Assembly (NCBI GenBank): GCA_032358165.1
Contig: JAALGY010000015.1
Location: 2,728,001 to 2,792,000, forward strand
Direction of reading: 5' to 3'
Length of the DNA stretch: 64,000 bases
Source: Diplosphaera chodatii
Taxonomy: Eukaryota > Chlorophyta > Trebouxiophyceae > Prasiolales > Stichococcaceae
Part shown: positions 59,901 through 64,000 of the stretch, one piece after another
Layout: every line of letters begins with the position of its first letter
How positions within the stretch are numbered: the first letter of the stretch is position 1
Translations under genes and position numbers: made by a program
The notes under the pieces: generated by a model
Databases searched by the model: none
What the model saw: the letters and a program-made list of their open reading frames with translations, nothing else
Told to the model about the DNA's origin: nothing

Positions 59901-61917
59901 TGTTTCTAGAGCTCCTCCTCCCAACAGCTGCCTGTGCATCCTGTAACAGCACCCACTCACTGTACCACAAGACCCTCACCCTGGCATGGTCCTCCTGAGC
60001 GGCAGCGTCTGCCTGCATCTGCTGGATCTGCGCCTCGTGCGCCGTCCGCGCGCCCTGCAGACGGCCTTCTGACTCCGCCGCAGCTGCTTCTGCTGCCTCC
60101 ACTGCTGCCGCCATCTTGTCGAGCTCCACCTCCTGTGCTGCCTGCATACACAGCAAATGGTGCTGCAGTCGGATGCCCAGCAGAGGATTGCTCAGAAACC
60201 CGTCGTCATAGTGTGCTTGCCTGTGACATCCCAGCTGCTGCTTTTGCTTCCATTTACAAACAGGTGAGGCACCTGGTTGGCCACTGCTTCTGCCCGTGCT
60301 GCCTCTGCCTGGTCCGCTGCCGACTGTGCCGCCTCCAGAGCGGGGGCCATGCGGTTGCACTCCGCATCCGAGCGGCGGGACGCTGCTGCCGCCGTGGACG
60401 CCTCCGCACGAGCCGAGTTGAGCGCCTACGGCAGGTGAGCCGTTATACTGTTTGCAAGTGGACACGATGCACAGCATACGGGGTCGTGCATGGGGTGCTT
60501 CCACTCCTGCTTCGTGCTGGCCTGCTCCCAGGTCAGCAGCATTGCCATTGATCCTTTTTGGAGTCACCTTTTGCAGATCGCCCTTTTCGCGCTCCCAGCC
60601 CTGCTGCGCTGCAAGCGAGGCGGCAGCAGCTGTTTGCGCCGCCTCCCGAGCAGCTGCCTGTGGATGGTGGACAGGCGCAATGCTCTAGGCGTGAAGCTTC
60701 TCTAGGGTTTCGACATGCAATGGTGAGAGTCATCGACTCGCGTGCACTGCCAGTGTCTCTGCTTGCCTGCAGAGACGCCTTCTCGGCCTGCCACTGCTGC
60801 TGCCGCTCCTGCAGTTGTTGCTCCAGGGCATTGGTTGACGCTGTGGTGTCTGCCGCAGCTGACGACGCATCCAGCGCAGCCCGCAGCTCTGCAAGCTGAG
60901 CCTCAAAAGCTGCCGAGCTCTCCTCCAGCTGCGTGACCGCAGCATTGCGGCCGTCGTCAGCTGACGCCGCATCCTGCTCAGCCTGAGGGGGAAGGGACAA
61001 ACATCAGTATCAATCACCATTCATCAAATGGTGTGTATCGACTGCAGCCTCCATTGCACTGCATGCGATTGTGCACAGGCGAGTGCAGTTTGCAGACACC
61101 TGTGCCAGGCGCTGCTGGAGGTCGCCTGGGTCGTCGGTCCGCTGCGCCTCGGCATGGACGGCTGCATCGGCCGCCTGCTGCGCTTCCTCCGCCGCTTCCT
61201 CGGCTTCCGCCGCGCGCCGCTCTGCAGCAGCCGCGCCGGCCTGCGCTGCATCTGCACGCGCCGCGCACGCGTCGCGGTCAGCACTCAGGTCGGCCAAGCC
61301 ACCCTGCAGCGAACGCAGCTGCTCCCGCAGCGCGGCGTTCTCATCGCGCAGGTCGCTGGCGGCGCGCTGCGAGGCCGCCTCGGCGCCCGAGGCGCGGCTT
61401 TCGGCGGCTGTGGCCCACTGCTGCGCTGCCGCGAGCTGCTCCTCCAGCGATGACGCCTGCACCCCATGCAGCCCATCTTTCATGCCACGCACCAGGGTGC
61501 ACAGGGGGTCCCCGGCAGAGCTGGCCAAGACCTGCTGCTATCACATGGCAGACGCTCAGGACATGCACCTGCTGCCGAAGGCTGTCCAGCTCCGCTGCAT
61601 CTCCAGTGGGTGGCGCCGCGGCAGCTGCCGCTGACAGTTCCTCGATCCGCTTGTCCCGCGCCCGCAGCTTCTTGAGCCTGTCCGGCAGACATGAGTGAAG
61701 CTGTCGCTGGTCCCTACCTGCCACACTGTTTGTGCGTCTGGACATCGTGGCGCAAAGAAGCACATGGCGTGCCGCCATCCCAGAAGACCAGGTGCCTGAG
61801 CATCACGCACGTATCAAAGCTGAGGCGCTGCAGCTCTTCCAGCGAGGCATTGGCGATTGCCGCTGGCAGCTTCGCCGGCGCCTTGGCTGGCGACTTGCTG
61901 CCGGCAGCTGAGGCCAT
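52153..61917 (-). CDS. GRIP-domain golgin (trans-Golgi coiled-coil tether)
   Basis: Long coiled-coil protein that tethers vesicles at the trans-Golgi through its GRIP domain (bound by ARL1-type GTPases). Twenty-seven exons in transcript order: 61917-61811, 61677-61569, 61456-61100, 60982-60767, 60657-60568, 60425-60273, 60141-59980, 59811-59587, 59397-59311, 59056-58934, 58765-58700, 58552-58295, 58152-57529, 57309-57211, 56991-56836, 56640-56348, 56096-55931, 55667-55527, 55397-55323, 54958-54882, 54702-54525, 54330-54211, 54025-53658, 53332-53251, 52983-52878, 52551-52447, 52235-52153; 1541 aa, all phases consistent. The N-terminus has SFDTLKKLRARDKRIEEL, then about 1200 residues of Ala/Glu/Gln coiled coil. 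The GRIP domain reads EVDMEYLKNTLLQLYQKG and EMRALLPVFSTMLRFSPGDV, followed by a Gly-rich tail ending GTGTEE. The invariant GRIP Tyr is present. Introns after 60767 and 55931 have GC donors. An in-frame upstream ATG exists at 61980. Confidence 0.92.
53515..53548. repeat. Perfect 14-bp stem hairpin inside a golgin intron
   Basis: 53515-53528 (TCCTCCCTGATGCC) is the exact reverse complement of 53535-53548, with a 6-nt loop TGCCGG. It lies in the intron between 53333 and 53657 and could fold in the pre-mRNA of either strand. Confidence 0.9.
56902..56937 (-). repeat. (CAG)12 tract in the golgin gene
   Basis: Twelve perfect CAG codons (Gln) inside a coiled-coil exon, followed by a Pro-containing break (TPSPADT). 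It is the same unit and count as the tract in the GT4 gene. Confidence 0.95.
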
Positions 61918-63307
61918 GCCGTCCGGCTGCGTGCGGCGTACAGGCTTGCAATGAGGAATCCGCACATTCGCGGGGTACATGAGCGGCGATATCCTGACCC
62001 CAGGGCAGCGTCATGCAATCCCAAGAGGCCGGGCCATAGCAACAAAACATTGCTGGTCGCAATCCTACATCCTTGAGGCGTATGTGACTGCTGCACTCAT
62101 TCGCACCTGGATCGAATTGCGATAAAGACTCACGGTCCACCGCGCATCATGTCGTGGACATCATCACCAACCTGCGCCAACTGTCACGCCATTCTGCGTG
62201 TAGGTTTTCGTATGCAGGTCAGCCGTGCGAGCTAGCCATTGCTGATTGCGCAATCGATACACTGGCACGCAGACTTGAAGCCAGGCAGACGACAAGGTAA
62301 TGAGCTGCCCCACTCCTGCGATCGAGCCACCGGACAAGACGGTATATCACCATCGCCAATGCAGGTGACGACACCTCTGCCTACACAAGACGCATGCACA
62401 TGACCATTTATGAATGGCCATGCGGTGCAGCGTACAGTAAGCAGTGTACTGAAACTGCATCGCCAAGAGGCCAAGGCTCGACTTTGCCCCTCAAAACCCT
62501 CATCATTTGGTCATCGCAACGCCCTCAACAACCAATGCAGCACCGCAAACAGCCAGTCCACTGCAGGACCACTGTCGCACCATGTTGAAGAAAGGAGGTC
62601 AGCTGTATCGACTGTGGATGGCCACTCGGCAGAAGAGCTGACCCAGCGCATCACCACATTACAGGCGTGCGGCGTCCAATCCGCTAAGCTCACGTGGTCA
62701 CCAAAGCGTCAATCCTGCCGGGCAGGTACGAAGACGCAGTGCAAATGTGGATACATGTTAGGAGCTGTGCTCGGACTCGTCGAGCCATTTGATTGGGTGC
62801 TGTGGCGAAGCCTTCAGCCAGCAGGTCGCACTCAGATCAGCTGCACTGGCTGTTCACGCTTGGTCAGGCTTCGCCGTTAAACCTGGTTGGTGGAACTGAC
62901 ACCACTGCATGCTGCTGCACAGATGCAGTGCTCTTGCTGAACATGCGAGGGCTTGCAAATTCGAACTGATGCGGTTGAACTGTGCGCTCACCGCACCTGC
63001 GACGTTGCACCAAGCGAACACTGGCAGGCCAGCTGCTGAGCCCTTCTAGTGTAGTGCAGGCATTGGCGGCGAATGCAGTGACGTGCGCTTCGTTGCTGCT
63101 CTGGCAGCTGCTCCTGCTGCAAGCGCATCGAGGCCACGCTGGCAGCAGCTGCTGCTGTTGCACCAGCTGCCGCAGCGCGCTCTCGACCAGTCCCAGAGGC
63201 TGCAAACGCCAGTCTGGCGACTGGCACATCAGGTCAGGTGTAGCATAACAGCTGCAGCGCGGGGTTGTTGCAGCGAGTCCCCGTGAAGCAGAGCAGCAGC
63301 AGCAGCC
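61918..63307. promoter_or_regulatory. Divergent region golgin / MFS transporter
   Basis: 1.39 kb between outward-facing starts. It includes one weak plus-strand open frame (listed separately) and a GC-rich stretch at 63100-63300 that is probably the 5' UTR or promoter of the MFS gene. Confidence 0.4.
62410..62880 (+). CDS. Possible small intronless protein with C-terminal Cys pairs
   Basis: ATG-initiated, uninterrupted frame of 156 codons. The N-terminal half is polar; the C-terminal part reads TKTQCKCGYMLGAVLGLVEP and later ISCTGCSRLVRLRR, so a CxC/CxxC zinc-ribbon-like arrangement is possible. Codon use is less GC-biased than in the neighbouring genes, and no family is recognised. It may be chance within the golgin/MFS intergenic region. 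Confidence 0.25.
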   Translation: MNGHAVQRTVSSVLKLHRQEAKARLCPSKPSSFGHRNALNNQCSTANSQSTAGPLSHHVEERRSAVSTVDGHSAEELTQRITTLQACGVQSAKLTWSPKRQSCRAGTKTQCKCGYMLGAVLGLVEPFDWVLWRSLQPAGRTQISCTGCSRLVRLRR

Positions 63308-64000
63308 ATGCCACCCCGTGGCATCAAGAGGTACATCCCGCAGCGGGAGAAGTTTGCACATGGCTACACGGAGGCGAAGCACGCCATCGTGGCAGTCGCC
63401 ATTGTCGGCGAGGTGCTGCAGGGAGGCCTCGTCTTCGGCTGGAATGCGCTTGCGCTCATGCTGCAGCGGCTGGGCAACTTTGCCGGCAAGTGCGGAGACA
63501 TCACAGAGGGTGAGCATCTGGGCACTAAGCTGCAATGTGCAATGCACACCTCTACGCAACCTGCGGCCGGTTCGCCACAACAGCTTCATGAACTCCGGTT
63601 GTGTGACCTTGACATCGGCTTCATGCTGGCGGGCTACAGTGAACCGGACAGCGGGTGGCGTGTCGTGCAAGTCGCAAGAGTCAGAGCTGGCGGTGCTGTG
63701 GACGCTCGGCATCTTCGCCCTCAACTTTGGCCCAGTGCTTGTCGGCCCAGTGCTTGATGGTCTTGGGCCCAAGTGGACTGCTGTCATGGGTGAGAAAGTT
63801 TGAACCTGGTACGAGAGTCTGTTGTCGATGCCTCCTGCATCGAGCAACAAAAGCTCGTGCTGGGTGTTGCTGTCAACTCACATGTCAGCAGTGTGTGCCA
63901 GGGTCTGTACCGATTGCACACCTGTCACCCCGCGCTCTGCTCACCACAGCCTCTTTGCTCCTTTGCAGGGTGCTTCCTCAACATGCTGGGCCTGATCTTC
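63308..64000 (+). CDS. Major facilitator superfamily transporter, SLC43-like (5' part only)
   Basis: Membrane carrier cut by the window end. Exons: 63308-63509, about 63685-63789, 63969 onward, joined in phase 1. Helix 1 is in HAIVAVAIVGEVLQGGLVFG, followed by WNALALMLQRLGNFAGKC. Helix 2 and the loop read LAVLWTLGIFALNFGPVLVG and PVLDGLGPKW, a D-x-x-G-P-(R/K) version of MFS motif A. The G-W-N start of the first loop and FALNFGP are typical of SLC43-type amino-acid transporters and their fungal relatives. The acceptor of the second exon could also be at 63679, which keeps frame. Substrate cannot be inferred. Confidence 0.75.

Noticed and set aside
62393..62880. A transposon-encoded zinc-binding protein at this open frame
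   Set aside because: No terminal repeats, transposase or integrase motifs were found around it.

Overview
This window is nuclear DNA of a chlorophyte green alga, probably a trebouxiophycean (Chlorella/Coccomyxa-like). The evidence is GC-rich coding sequence cut by very many short introns (about 50-500 bp), plant-type plastid and mitochondrial proteins (a soluble acyl-ACP desaturase with a transit peptide, NFU, a KUP potassium transporter, a B3 transcription factor) and a TTTAGGG-type telomere-like motif. No operons, ribosome-binding sites, CRISPR arrays, rRNA or tRNA genes were seen. Gene models were built by hand: each exon was chosen so that splice sites and reading phase agree across the whole gene. 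About 145 introns were placed this way.

Layout. 1-4488 (-): GT4 glycosyltransferase with a polyglutamine tail, cut by the window edge. 5159-7105 (+): mitochondrial NFU iron-sulfur scaffold. 7506-10894 (+): F-box/SUKH/ApaG protein of the SKIP16/FBXO3 type. 10.9-14.2 kb: poorly resolved, with one acidic orphan gene and diverged exon-like blocks. 14268-19672 (+): B3-domain transcription factor. 20155-20736 (-): intronless penta-EF-hand protein. 21.7-22.2 kb: a MITE-like element. 22624-25664 (-): REI1/ZNF622-like 60S biogenesis factor that has lost nearly all zinc ligands and carries a frameshift. 26078-26478 (+): SMIM8-like membrane protein. 26568-28649 (+): Mediator subunit MED27. 29708-33317 (+): stearoyl-ACP desaturase. 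34156-40540 (-): KUP potassium transporter with 23 exons. 41239-42512 (-): small predicted mitochondrial membrane protein. 43037-45486 (+): aquaporin with a long tail. 46738-50035 (-): HERPUD-like ERAD protein. 50468-51540 (+): hydrophilic LEA-like protein. 52153-61917 (-): 27-exon GRIP-domain golgin. 63308-64000 (+): start of an MFS transporter.

Genes are unrelated housekeeping functions rather than a cluster. Several lie as divergent pairs sharing 0.4-1.4 kb promoters (GT4/NFU, REI1-like/SMIM8, mitochondrial protein/aquaporin, HERPUD/LEA-like, golgin/MFS).

The most unusual items are the zinc-ligand-free REI1-like protein, a perfect 113-bp tandem duplication spanning a splice donor, an unusually high share of GC-AG introns, two consecutive microexons of 23 and 19 nt in the KUP gene, and the terminal-inverted-repeat element at 21.7 kb.
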